This document shows positions 46,359 to 58,733 of a DNA stretch of 64,000 nt, piece by piece. Source of the DNA: Straminergon stramineum (Eukaryota > Streptophyta > Bryopsida > Hypnales > Calliergonaceae); NCBI GenBank assembly GCA_963920665.1, contig OY987266.1:10359001-10423000 (forward strand). Direction: 5' to 3'. The stretch's first letter is position 1; the number at the start of each line of letters is the position of its first letter. A program made the position numbers and the translations under genes. The notes below the pieces were generated by a model. That model was not told the origin of the DNA, made no database searches, and saw only the letters and a list, made by a program, of their open reading frames with translations.

Positions 46359-48702
46359 GGTATTGTCAGCATTATAATTTTGGCAAAAGTGCCACTTAGT
46401 GCTAATGATTGATTGATTAAGAGCAAGTTTACTAATTAAGGTCCATGATTTATTCTTAAATAGATAGTTGTACTATGCTTGCATAGCATTTGCTTATAAG
46501 GTGCCTAAGGACTTGCCATAGCTTCAACAATAGTAGTAGGATCAATAAGTTGAGCCATGAATCCAAACACATAGTAGGCTTCATCATGAAAATGTCGTCA
46601 AGTCCATCTATACTACAAGCTAATTGTCATAATAGAGGAGATTGATGAAGTGAATAGGAGTGGAATTATAACAACTAACTAAACTTTTAAGGAGGTAATT
46701 GGCTTTGGTCAATAGAGTCATGTAGACCTCATGATCATAGTCTAGTTGGGAAATTGGATGGCATTGGTGAATCAAGAGTCATTGAAGATGCTATGTTGGT
46801 TTGATTGGTTGTTTGTTGATTAAGTGAGCTTGGTATGGGATCTGGTACCATATAAACACTAAGGTCATTTAGACTTGTCATATCACAAAACTAAAATGGT
46901 TGACTAGAGAGCAATTGATCTTTATGAAATATTGCATCTCTTCTAAAGAAGATTTTCTTGTACTCTAAAGAATAAAGTTGATATACTTTGAGGTTCACCA
47001 TGGCTAGCTAAAAGACATTTTGTAGCTTTTTCATCTAGTTTAAGTCTTTTCACATCATGTACATGAAAAAATACATAAAAACCAAATATTCATAAATGGC
47101 TTAAATCTGGCTTAAACTTAGTCCAAAGTTGAAGTGGTGTGAAATTATCTAAAATAATTGTATATGAAAATTTCTACAAGTAGGAAATGTAGCAATTGCT
47201 CTGGCCTATAATGTATTGGAGGAGATTGGTTGTCTTTAGCATGCTATGACTAACTCAACCAAGTTTTGATCCCAAGTTCCCAACTCTTGTATTATATGCA
47301 GGGGTTGTCGGCATTAAAACAATTTAGAGGATGGCTTTTGTGAAAATTATATCAAATTAAAAAGACAATAAGTTAGGTGAAGACCAAATTAAAGAAAATG
47401 TAGAAAATGTAGAAAATGTTGGGTTGCATACATAATAGAAAAAATTTACAATATATATGAAGAATTTAAACACTTATGCATAATTTCCAAAAATCCAGAC
47501 AAGAATTTTCTTCCAATTAAAATGAAAATTCATTCATAATGTTTAATTTTTAATAAAAAATTTCAATTTCAATTTAATTTCTTAAATTTTTATTTAAAAA
47601 TCCTAAAAGTTGAGTAGCTTGTCCCACTATACACATATTAAAAAACTCATACGATGAGGTTTTTAATGCTATTGTCAACCTCAAAGAATATTCATTTCAT
47701 GTATATAATTACATTTTTGGATCCCTTGTTAAGAAAGATACAAGAGTTTTTTACATTAAAATAAATTAAATCTCTTGAGTGTGGATTTAAATGAATTATA
47801 AGTGATTATAATCATGGCCATATAATATGAGAGTTGCGAACCCGAGGGGTTAGATTAGAGGGCACAGTAAATTGTTGTTCTATTCCATGACCTACACAAA
47901 AGGAGTTAAAACTTTGTAGAGATAAACTCCCCTCCATTGTGTAAACAGAGTACAAGAATATTTGATTGATTTTGATTTTTGACAAGAGCTATATATTGTT
48001 GGAAATGTGTGAAAGTGTCAAATTCACTTTTTAAAAATAGACATGTGTATAACAAAAATAATCATCAATGAATATTAAAAAAAGAAAGTGTTCCTTCTAA
48101 GAAAAGATTGTTTGTGTGGATGTGCATACATTTGTATATATAAGTGCTAGTAGCTTAGTAGCCCATGTTGATGATTCTTGTAGATAAAATTTGGTGATGT
48201 TTTCAGAAGATGCATCATTTACAAAGTGGAATGCTACACTTGAAATTATATTTTTCAATAACTAACTTTCTTGATTGCATAGTATTAAGAGAAAATAAAT
48301 TTTAAGTGACCCAAATGTTGATGCCACTTTATGACATCAACATCTTGTTGAGTAATTAGCAATGTATATGATGCATATCACGTTGGTTCTATTCCAATTC
48401 CAAGAGAATATAAATAACCTTTTTTTGGTGCTTTAAACTAATGTTGTATTAGAAGGAGAACATGTTGTAATAATTATACATTTATCTTTAGTAAATGTTA
48501 CATTTGGTTTGTTTTGCTTGCGTTATTTGGAAAATTGATATAAGATTCTTAGCCAAACCAAGAACATGTAATTTTTTAATAATCAACAATAGTTTCAAGA
48601 TTAGATTGTAGTTGAAGGAACACTAAACCAATTCAATTGCTTGGTGAATTGTATTGTCTCCCTTGGAATAAATTGTTTTAGGATTTTCTAATATGGATAG
48701 CT

Positions 48703-48942
48703 CTAGAATAGAGTCTTGAGTGGTGACATATGTTGGCTTATAGTCCTTACACCATAATCCAAAAACCATTGAGCAGTTGAATCAATTGCAATCATTGAAA
48801 ATAGATGAAGTGTTTCTTCAAAAGTAGTAGTCTTGAATTGTGAGTGTTGATTTTGATCTTGCTTTTTTCTTTCTACATTTAGGAGATTTGTAACCTTTCG
48901 TGTAACAACGATGTCAAATGATAACTTGTTAAGTAGAAGCAT
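48703..48942 (-). pseudogene. Copia GAG-protease junction fragment
   Basis: QWFLDYGVRTISQHMSPLKTLF matches the aspartic protease region. As in the plus-strand element at 5.5 kb, a Tyr replaces the expected small residue after Asp. Upstream residues (RKVTNLLNVERKKQDQNQH) correspond to the basic end of GAG. Confidence 0.65.
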
Positions 48943-50135
48943 TTTGATGGTTATTACAGAAAGGTCTTTTCTTAAATGTTTGAGTTATATTTTTTGGTTT
49001 TATGAAGTTTTCCTTGGACAAAAAAAGACTAGATTTATTTGAATCATTTTGCCCATCATAGCATATTTGGTTTGTAGAATGTTAGAAAGTGATTTTGTAA
49101 GAGTGAGATCAATAACACATCCTTGGAATGTTATAAATTAGTCCTACGAATTAGGTAAGGTTGCTAACAATAAAGTAACTTGTTGTGAATCACAAAATTG
49201 ACAACTTGCTATCGCAACTTCTTGTAGCATTGAAAGACAACAATGTCATCAAACATTATCTCACATTTGCATATGACATAATTGCTTACGTAAATGTACT
49301 TTGCATCCTTTATTAGATTGTTCATACAATTGTTTAAGTTTATTTTATACTTCATTAGCTGATCCGGGAGATTTGAGAGAAATCATTTGTTTTTCATTGT
49401 AGTTAAATATAATAGTAGACCTAGATGTTGAATCTTTTAATTTCTAATTTGAATGAGCAACAAAATTGCTTAATATTGGATCTTCTTGTATACCATCTAC
49501 TACCTGCTACATGTCAAACTTGAACAATAATATTTTAATTTTAATACTTCAAGTTGCAAAATTCTCTCTCTCTCAAAATAGAACAAATGCCATATATATT
49601 TGTACATGAAGCGCAACTCACAGCATAGACGTAGTTGATACATGTGAAGTTGAATAAAGACGATTACCTGTAACATTGCTGGAAAGCAAGGGGAATGCAC
49701 AGCTTGATTTGGGGTTGTGTTACCCGATCATAATGTACCAACGAATAAGCCCAAGCATTGGCCGTGGGTATACATCATGGAAGTAGTCCGTTGGGAGATG
49801 GGAGGTTCCGGGTATCAATTTGACCCTAACCTTAAAGGATGGCAGGATGCTTGACAAAAGCTCCTTTTTTTGAGGTGGCCCTTCCTGCATGTGCTGCAAC
49901 TGCACTATGCTTCCAGTTAGGACCATCCCTTTGCACATATATTTTGAGTCAATAACTCACGGTAGCATGGACACAGAGATGTCAACACAAGTTTTGATTT
50001 CACATATATTTCATATGAGAGTTGGGGTTAGTGTAGTAATATATTGGTGATTTTTCTTTCTTTGTGAAGCACTGTTGAATATAACTTTTGAAAGTTTCAT
50101 TCTGTAGATTTACCTTTGATTCAGATAACAACTGT

Positions 50136-51740
50136 AGTCATGTTGAAGACACCTTGTATACGTCTTCTAACACATCTCTTGGTTGTGTGGTGGGCATGGG
50201 CACAGGTGAGGCGTGGCTGCCTAAAATTTGAGCTATACTCTAGACTTATGAGTAATTGTATTCTCCTTTGAACTCTTTTTATCGTCTAATAATATGCTCC
50301 TTCTAGCCTGGATGCGTCAACAATAGAGTTCAAGAAGTTCAAGAATCTCCAAATGTTATGAGTGTGTGCATTCTTAGGGTTCAAGATGTGTTGGTGCATT
50401 GTACCACACTAGCTTTGATTTTCTTGTACTAACGAGCTGTGACTGGACTCCTTGCAAGTTATTGGATACTCTTCATGTGATCCATATGCTCACATCCTTG
50501 GAAGCGTAGTTTGTTCACACATGAATTGTATATTCTCATCCTCCCTCCCGGCCTTTGATAATTGTGTATTTATTCATGAATCGGGAGACTACTTGTCTTG
50601 GAATTTTCTTGAATTGGTAACATTGTCTCTTGCCAAAATTTATGAACCTAGTGGGTCCAGGGCAATGTACTAATTTTAATGCATAGTCTTGACTTTTGAA
50701 TTGAAAGAAAAAGCCCAAAACTGGGGTGTCTAAATCTCTCTCTCTCTCACGTCGAAGCACAATTCTGACAATTATATGGTTTTTATAACATGGGTATGAA
50801 TATTCGCGGATGTTGGGAATATGAACTTGTACACTTCCGAACTAGGGATGAACTGATCTCTCATGGGATGTACTGGACACCAAGCCACCAAGGCACAATA
50901 CCCCAATATCAGATACCCCCCTGGTATATGATGACAAAAAAACAGCTACTTGGCTACCAACTAGCATACCCTAAAGAAGTAGTACCCTAAAGAAAGAAGT
51001 GTCTTGAGACTTGGTTCTTAAGGCACCCTTGACATGCACACATTCTTAGAAAGTGTCTACTTCGTTGTTGCCTGCTCACTACTGGGCTCCAAGATCCGAG
51101 GCCAAATTTTAGCGAGTGCGTGAGGGCTCAAGCCATGGACACCGAAATGGCCCCACAGGTTCCGTCCCCTCCAAGTAATTGATGAGAGATGAGGTTTGGT
51201 AAACATTAAAGCGATTATTGGCTTTAGCATGGCATCTACTTGTTGCTTGTGTGATTAATTTGTGGCAATCTTTGGCTTTGATAACAAGGTGTGGTCATGC
51301 TGTAGACACCTCGCATGCATCCTGTAACTGACCTCGTGTTTGTTGTGGGATATGGATGCAAGTGAGGTATGTCTACTCAAGATTGGAAGCTCATTTTTTC
51401 ACCCATAGCATTAAGTATTTTGCCCTCTTTGAAATTTGTTAGACCCATGATGCATGTATCTTTCCAGACAATACTTGCACTTGTACAGTTGTGAGTAATT
51501 TGGGGATCATTGGAATCAAATGTGTTTGATTGTGACGATTGATCTTGCAAATGGCCCCGCCCACCCTCCCGATCAAGATCTTGATCATGGTATCATCGTT
51601 AAACTTATAGACACTACTACTCGATAGCTCATATTCTCCAAGCTATTCCAAAAAATAGCTAAGTGAGTAAATAACGGCTTGTTTGTGTAGTCATGTGGAT
51701 ATTGAATTGACAAAATAAGCTTTGTCTTGGAGTATCAAGT

Positions 51741-51833
<93 letters not shown>

Positions 51834-52830
51834 GTAATTTAGACCCCCCTAAATTTACACTAATCTAACGTTCAAAATTCAATAAGAACTGTAGCTTGAC
51901 TACTATTTACTGATATCCCGTGGGGTATTCTTTTCTTTTCTTTTTTAAGAAAACTGAATGTGAAATTTACCTTCACGCTCCATACCCACCTACCTCCCTT
52001 GACACCTATGGGAATTAGTTTGCTTAAACTGCGTAGACATAACCCCTAATGATGATCTGGCATGAGGGGAGTAATTTTTTTGGAATTTTTTTCATGAAAA
52101 ATCACAAACACATTAAAAGTGGTGTTCATAACTCATGACCACTACAAAGGTCTGTCTTTACACTGCCTTACAGGGGTACGTACCCACCTTACTCCTTCAC
52201 CACGTACCAGGTGGCAACCACTCCAGGAATTGATGCCTTTCGCTTCTATTTTTCACTCTTGTACCTGGCATGAGTATGTGGAATCAATTTTATGAGTATC
52301 CTCCCAATACCATGGTGGTAGTCCACCACCACTAGCTCCATCATCTCCCTACATGGCTCTATGGTTCCTTCTCCTTCCTGCAATTTCCTGATTGAGTAAT
52401 GGGTTTTGAGTTCCTGATTCAAAATGCGGCATTTCTCCAATGTTCAGTCTCTCGCCAACATATGACTTTGCTACTGCGTCTTCTCTTTTCGTTTTACTGA
52501 AAACGTAACTGCACGTAGCTAGTAGCTCACTTTGTTGTTCCATTTTGAACTGCTGTAATCACTTCTAGAGGTCCTGTGAGTTCAACCTCACAGGGCAGTG
52601 GAAAAGGGGAGGGAAGGCGTGTCAAGTTTTTACAGTAGCTTCGATCCACCATGATGGACGATTCTACCATCACGGGACAGGTTCTTTTGGAATGTTGTTA
52701 CTTTTTCAACTTAATGCTTTGTTTGTTCAATTCATGCAAAGGATAACAACTGGGGTTTAATTGTAGACACCTTGTGTATGTATTCTAACAAACTAATTGT
52801 GTGTTGGGATGCATGGGCACAGGTGAGATT
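50136..52830 (+). repeat. Threefold dispersed repeat with core GTAGACACCT
   Basis: Copies at 50136-50211, 51291-51368 and 52744-52830 share, in order, ATAACAA, a (T)GTAGACACCT or GAAGACACCT core, TTCTAAC or a diverged equivalent, TTGTGTG/TTGTGGG and ATGGGCACAGGTGAG or ATGGATGCAAGTGAGG. Spacings are about 1155 and 1455 bp. The nature of the unit is unknown. Confidence 0.6.
51747..51830. repeat. (CT)42 microsatellite
   Basis: An uninterrupted CT dinucleotide run of 84 bases. Confidence 0.98.
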
Positions 52831-53750
52831 ATTCCCCCCTGAATTGAGCATCGGAAGCTGCTTCTGATACTTTCGAAAAAAATTTCATTCCCGAATTACC
52901 CAAGACTTTTGTTCACCGGCAAGTTGTTGTTTTTTGGATTATCATGTCATCTATGTACATTCAAATTTCTCTGGAGCAAATTTCTCTTGAGCATTACTCT
53001 TGCTGTATGGATTTTTCTGTGGAAATAGGCTTACCACGATGGTCCGGCAACATGGCCTAACTGATTTGAAAAGCATGTCCTTCTGGCAGTTAGACGACAA
53101 TCCCGCTTCTTTCCATCCCTTACATATCTGCATATAATTAGCAGCACTTGACTTTCCGTTCTACCTCCAGTCCATCACAACGGTGTCAATTAGCCTTTGA
53201 AAACTGGAGGATGACAACTGTATCATACTGCAAAATTATTTGTGAATTGTTAGAAGGTGCCCAGTCATGGGATGTTGTATAACTGTCTTCTCTCTCTCTT
53301 TGCTTTGGAAGCTAAGCTTGAGGAAGATGAGGCCATAATTGGATTAACTTTGTCAACAGTGGCTAAGCTAGATAATTTCTAGAGTTCTTGGTGAATGGAC
53401 GGAGGCTCAATAAAAAATTCGTTGTTAGCAAAGAGACAAAGACTTGAGGATTGAATTAATCCAAGTGTGCTAATGTATTAAAGAAACTTGTAGGTGCATG
53501 TGGAATCTCATATGCAATATCTGCAAATCCCAATTGATGCTTGTCTTCTACAAGCTCTAAAAGTAATAGTTCAAGTGGATCCATAGGGATTTGAAAAAAT
53601 CCATTGATAGTGCATAATTGATTTCAATTCAATTTTGATTCAATTCTCTCGTCTTCTATGTTTAGTAATTTTTAGGCATCTTCACTTGAGCATTTTGTTC
53701 CGAGAACTTTAGAGAAGCACATGGCTAGTCTAATACATGCTTTGATACTA

Positions 53751-53940
53751 TGTGAAAGTAATAGAGTTCATTATATAATAAAAGAATTACAATCCATATA
53801 TAGCTATGAAAGTTGAACCATCTCAAATAATCCTAAGTAATCCTAAATAAACTAAAGGGATGTGATATCACGTAAATCCATAGGTTGCAACTCTACGTTA
53901 AACTAAGACATGAGGCTAATTAGACAAACTTACATACTAT
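53751..53940 (-). repeat. 5' LTR of the minus-strand Copia element
   Basis: Homologous to 44691-44832 but longer. The primer-binding-like sequence lies at 53740-53751 immediately inside it, on the expected side for a minus-strand element. Confidence 0.7.
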
Positions 53941-54140
53941 CTAGATATTATTAATAAGTACCAAAGATTAGTAGATTAGTAGATCCTAGATTTATGATTG
54001 GATTCCTTTTTCATTATCATATAAGTAATTCTTTATGGTTTTGAAAAACTATAGTATTTGTAGTGTTTGTACATATTTACATATTATACTTTGAACCATA
54101 TTAAGTTCAAAAGACTAGTGGAATAGCAAATCAGGGTGAT
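53941..54140. other. Short spacer between Copia LTR and TIR element
   Basis: AT-rich, with nothing recognised. Confidence 0.4.
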
Positions 54141-54837
54141 TACAAGAAACACTTGTCCTATTTCTTGTCATATTAGACTTGGATTGGTGTTTTTTGCTCA
54201 TTACTTTTGCATCGTTTGTCCGTTTGGCTTGAATTTTGAAGTGGAGGTATGTGCGGCAGTTTCAGACATTGAGTAATTTTTTCAAAATTTTCAAAATTAT
54301 TTTATTATTTTTAAATAGCCCTTGATTGGATGTCTATCTTGGCCATTGAGGGGAGAGGGGGTAGTACTATTTTTGACCCAAAAATGAAAATGTGAAGCTC
54401 AAAATTGGTATAGACGGACTTCTACTAAAGTTACACAAGTACATGAAGAGATTTTCTAAAATAGTAAACTCTTCACCTTTAACATGTGCTCAAAGTGCAC
54501 TACCTTTACCCAAGTGCAGAGTGAACAATTGTTTTTTCCCCAAAATGAAAATGCTTGAGAAAGAGTACCTTCAAGTTAGGAAAAAGATATTTTTTAGTTT
54601 GATTTATTGAATTTTTTTACTACTTTCTAAGAATCCAACATCAAATGTCCATTTTCTTGGTATTTTCCATTGTGCTTTTTGTGTTCATAATTTTTATAGA
54701 TAAAATTTTCTAGGTCTAAATTTTTAGAGACATGATATTCTCAATGTTGTACAAATTTTCCATATTTTATTTCAAGATGTCACAATACTACAAAAGTAAA
54801 GCTATTTTGAGCCCAAAACGGCAAGTGTTTCTTGCAA
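54141..54837. mobile_element. About 697-bp TIR element with CAAGAAACACTTG ends
   Basis: The left core CAAGAAACACTTG (54143-54155) is the exact reverse complement of CAAGTGTTTCTTG at 54822-54834. The interior is AT-rich and non-coding. A related element lies inside the Copia GAG at about 4677-5268, sharing the same end and the motif AGATAGACATCCAATCA in opposite orientation. Confidence 0.65.
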
Positions 54838-56087
54838 CGACCCATCAACCTTGTACTAAATTTGAAAATTTAAAACTTAATATTGAAATCCTATATTAGC
54901 CTATCTAAACTTTCCAAAAACATAAAAATTTATTGAAATACATGCAAATCCTAAGAGATAATTGACTAATGGATGAAGAATCATCCAAAACTCCCAAGAG
55001 AAGAATAAACTTAGAAGCTAAGACAAAAATCTTTATCTCACATCCACTTTGAAATCCAAAACAAATTGTTATTCAACAAGAGTAAGATGGATGAAGTTGA
55101 AATAGTTGAAATTCATCTTAAACATTGAGTCCTATTAACTTTTGTATCCAAACTTGTATTTAGAAGTAAAATACCATTTTAGAATTGGTGCAATCTATAT
55201 TAAGTTAACTACATTTTGTAGTCATAATCAACATCAAAATAAAAAAAATTCTTTGTAATGGTGATCCAATATCCAATTTTTCTTCTTCTTATGTCTATTT
55301 AAAATGGAAATTTAGTGCTCATGATTTTAATGGTGATACCCTCAAATTCTAATTCCATGAAAAATTATAAAAATAATCACTTTTTACAATTTTGAGGAGT
55401 TGGGAAAGAGATGCACTCCAAGGGGGGGGGGGGGTAATGAAACAATGTTTTCTATTTTGAAGATCACCAACAAATGAAACATATTGGAGGGACACATGTG
55501 TAGATGCTAAGCCATCTTGGGGAGGGGGAAGTAAGGGATATCCCTACCTACTATATAGGTGTGGTTCTTTTTGCATTTCTTGACCTTTTTGTATCATATT
55601 TAAGATCCATGATTCAAAATATGAATTCAATTTTCTAGATCCTATGACGCATGGAAAATAATATATCCCTATATTTTCTTTAAGGGGATCTTTTCACGGA
55701 TAAATAATTAAATTCACCCAATGGACCCTAAGGGAGTAAGGGCCATGTATTTTTCTTTATAAACTTAAAACTAAAGATGGAAGCCTATTTGCTAAAAAAT
55801 AGGAGGCAACTTATTTGATTAGACCTCTCTATATTATGGTTAAGATATTTTCACCTAAAAGTGTTTTTGCAGATTTGATTAGTGCATATGATAGTAATTT
55901 ATCAATATCAACCTATTTTGAAAATAATTCAAGTTCAATGTTACTATATTTTACCATTTTTTATAAAAATAAAATTTGTGGTGACACAAATTCCCCCTCC
56001 CTAATTAGGTAGGAGGTCGATAAACTATCAATTTAAGCCTACATACCAATGGGTAATAGATATGTCAAGGAACACATCACTAATTCT
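54838..56087. other. Gene-free AT-rich stretch
   Basis: No coding frame. Includes a run of 13 G at 55422-55434. Nothing else was recognised. Confidence 0.45.
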
Positions 56088-56089
56088 TA

Positions 56090-57905
56090 GGCCGAGTTTA
56101 CATTAGGTGTGGGGCCGGATGGAAGGTTGGCTAGATTAGCCTTCAATCTGGCCCTCAATTAGGCCCCGGTTTTTTCATCCGGCCCTTGTTAATGTAAAGC
56201 CCTTTGGCCGGATTCTCAGGCCCAATTTCTAATTCATGTGTTCTTGGATTTTCTTATTGCTCAATTAAAAAAATGTAAAAATATGCATCTTTTCCTTTGT
56301 CTTCCTTTCTTTCCTTTCAAACAATTTTTTTTTCTTTTTTTCTTTTACCTCTTTTTCCTATTTATTCTATTCCAAAAATAGAAGAGAGAGTTTTTCCTTT
56401 TTTTAAAACTTTTCATTTCTCTTCCTATTTTTCTATTTGAAGAAAATATTTTTTCTACTTTATTTGAACCTTTTCCATTCTCTTTCTACTTTTTGTATTT
56501 AAAAAAAAAGTTTTTTATATTATTTTTTGGAAATTTCTCCTTTTTCTTCCTATTTTTTCTTATTCTTTTTATTTTTCAAAATCATACTTAAATGAAAACA
56601 AACTTCATTTTTATATACATTTGTAGATTATTTGTTTATTGAATATACATCGAGTCACATTCTCTATTCTCCTATTTTTGCAACATGGTAACTACTCAAA
56701 GGTATAATATAAATCAATAAATGCATAACGTGGTTTGCTCTAGAGTTGATAATGACACAAAGGTACATTTTTCTTTCTTCAATGTACTAGGAATGTACAT
56801 TGAAGGAGGCAATCACTTTTAGTGACCATTGCATTTTAACTTCAAAATTTAGTAACTTCTTACACAAAGGTCCAAAAAATATGAAATGACTTGGATTAGA
56901 TGCCAAATTCAATTTTATTCCTACTACAATCTCTTCATTTTTTTTTTGAAAGAGTCCAACTTCCTTGAAAAGGCAATCAGGTCTTCAATGGTTGCTTGAA
57001 GAGCACACTACCTTACTTTGGAAAAACTATTTTGGAACATACAAATATAATATGGTATTTAAATGTCATGTTCTTTGGTGTGCATGAACTTTCTTTCAAA
57101 AGCCAACAATAAAATAGAAAATTATGAACAATTCACTAATGGTAACTTCTTACAAATAGGCAATTAAATTTTATTTCAAATAGTTAAATGATATAAAATC
57201 CTTTTTTATTTAACTATTTGAAGTTAATTTAATTTTTTAATAAATTATCAAGAAAGGTAATCAATAAGCCCACCAAGCCATTTTAAATCATGACTTTCTT
57301 AAATTAATCACCATATCAAGAAAGGTTTGGTGGGCTAATTAACAAATTACCAAAGCACCAAATTCAGAAATGCTTGATAATTAATGTAATCTATTAAAAA
57401 ATTACCAACCTAAACAAAAATTAAATTCTTTACGAATCCTTATCAAGAATCAAGAAACGCTTGGTATTTAATTTAATTTAATTTAGCATATGAAATAACC
57501 TCAAGACTAGACAAGCAAGGCTTGAAACAAGCAGATAGGGAGTCAAGCAGTCACGCAAGAAGCACAATGAAGGAGTTCGTAAGAAGAATATAAAAGTAAA
57601 AATCAATTTCTAAAAATCAATGGTATAAATTTGCATGATCCAATGGAGGAGCCCAATTTGGCCCCAATCCGGCCCAACATGGAAGTTCGGGCCACCCAAA
57701 ACCTTGTCTCGATTGCTCCCTTGGGGCCGGATGGTTTGGCGCCAAAACCATGCCACCTAAAACGACACGTAGGATGAGTTGTGGTTTCAGCCGGCCCCAA
57801 GTATAAAGCTCTTGGGCCAGATTTGGAGAAATTGAGGGATCCTATTGGTTCAAACTTGGAGAGTTCCGGCCGGCCTTCAATCCGGCCCCAAGTATAAACT
57901 GGCCC
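56090..57905. mobile_element. About 1.8-kb TIR element with TA target-site duplication
   Basis: The left end GGCCGAGTTTACATTAGGTG then GGGCCGGATGGAAGG mirrors the right end CCTTCAATCCGGCCCCAAGT then ATAAACTGGCCC over about 40 bp. TA flanks both sides (56088-56089 and 57906-57907). The subterminal regions repeat GGCCGGAT-like words several times. The interior is AT-rich, has no transposase frame, and contains a diverged copy of the 145-bp repeat (about 56795-56960). It fits a non-autonomous Tc1/mariner-type element. Confidence 0.7.
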
Positions 57906-58389
57906 TAAGATAGGGGACGCATTCAGTAGATCCTGGTTAGGTTCATGAACCTCCTACTACTGTGAGGGGAAAGTGGCATTTTGGGGTGCTTCCGCTCTTG
58001 CCACACCTCTGAGCGAGTCTGAGGAGCCCTAAAATTTGCCGAGTGGCGGAAAGAAACTGCGCAATTCCGCAGGTTTCAGTCGTCTTTCAGTTCATCACTC
58101 GTCATACCGTCCAGCCGGACGGATTCCATCCTCCAGTACAGCATGCGACGCTGCTATTGGACCCATCTCAAGATTCGGCAAAGAAATTTAAAATCTGTAA
58201 CCCAATTGAATATAAGTATGTCCGGACTCTCCGTGTCTAGATTTAGCCTCCTCATCTCTGCCTGAAAGGCAACCGTCACGGCGACTAGCTGGAAGTCTTG
58301 AACACTTCGATCAGACGCTGTAACTTTAAGTTAATTCGGTCCGGTGAAACATAGAATCTTTCCTCCCAATTCTATAAACAAAACTTGTA

Positions 58390-58731
58390 GAGCATCCCCA
58401 GTTCCCCACTAGTCTTGCAAAACGGATGACTTGTTCAAGGCCGCTTGCAAAATTGCCCCACCCGTCTTGCAAACCGAATGAACTTGTTAAGAGGCCGGAC
58501 CAAAAGCCTTGGGTGGCTTGCAAAATGTGGGTGTTTTGCAAGCGGGCTTGCAAACCGCATGAGACAAGAGCACCGGCACTTTCCCCCAAAGTATGAATCT
58601 TTAGCACTATAGCCCATTGAATGAACCTTGCAAAGTGGTTCAAATTTGGAAACTTATAGCATGCTATGGATGGGGCTGTTTGGCTTGTAAATTGGACGGC
58701 CCCGCATTTTGCAAGACGGGTGGTGATGCTC
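58390..58731. mobile_element. 342-bp MITE with GAGCATC ends and TA duplication
   Basis: GAGCATCCCCA at the left pairs with TGGTGATGCTC at the right, and pairing resumes at GTCTTGCAAAA opposite TTTTGCAAGAC. TA flanks each end (58388-58389 and 58732-58733). CTTGCAAA occurs many times inside. Open frames across it follow from these repeats and are not genes. Confidence 0.7.
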
Positions 58732-58733
58732 TA

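Larger units (their letters stand above)
49500..53740. other. Unclassified DNA inside the minus-strand Copia element
   Basis: No Copia domain is recognisable and no gene is supported. It holds a threefold repeat (50136-50211, 51291-51368 and 52744-52830), a (CT)42 microsatellite and the palindrome GATCAAGATCTTGATC at 51571-51586. It is probably one or more nested insertions. Confidence 0.45.
44691..53940 (-). mobile_element. Degenerate Ty1/Copia retrotransposon with LTRs, minus strand
   Basis: Two related terminal segments, 44691-44832 and 53751-53940, bracket about 9.2 kb. On the minus strand the right one is the 5' LTR, directly followed by a primer-binding-like site (TAGTATCAAAGC). Coding relics run right to left: a protease-region piece (48703-48942), RT (46085-46294) and RNase H with C-terminal DILTKAL-like end (about 44960-45350). 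Stops and shifts are frequent. The region 49.5-53.2 kb does not look like Copia and is probably nested DNA. Confidence 0.75.

Noticed and set aside
58326..58643. 105-codon minus-strand frame
   Set aside because: It lies within the GAGCATC-ended MITE and consists of its CTTGCAAA repeats.
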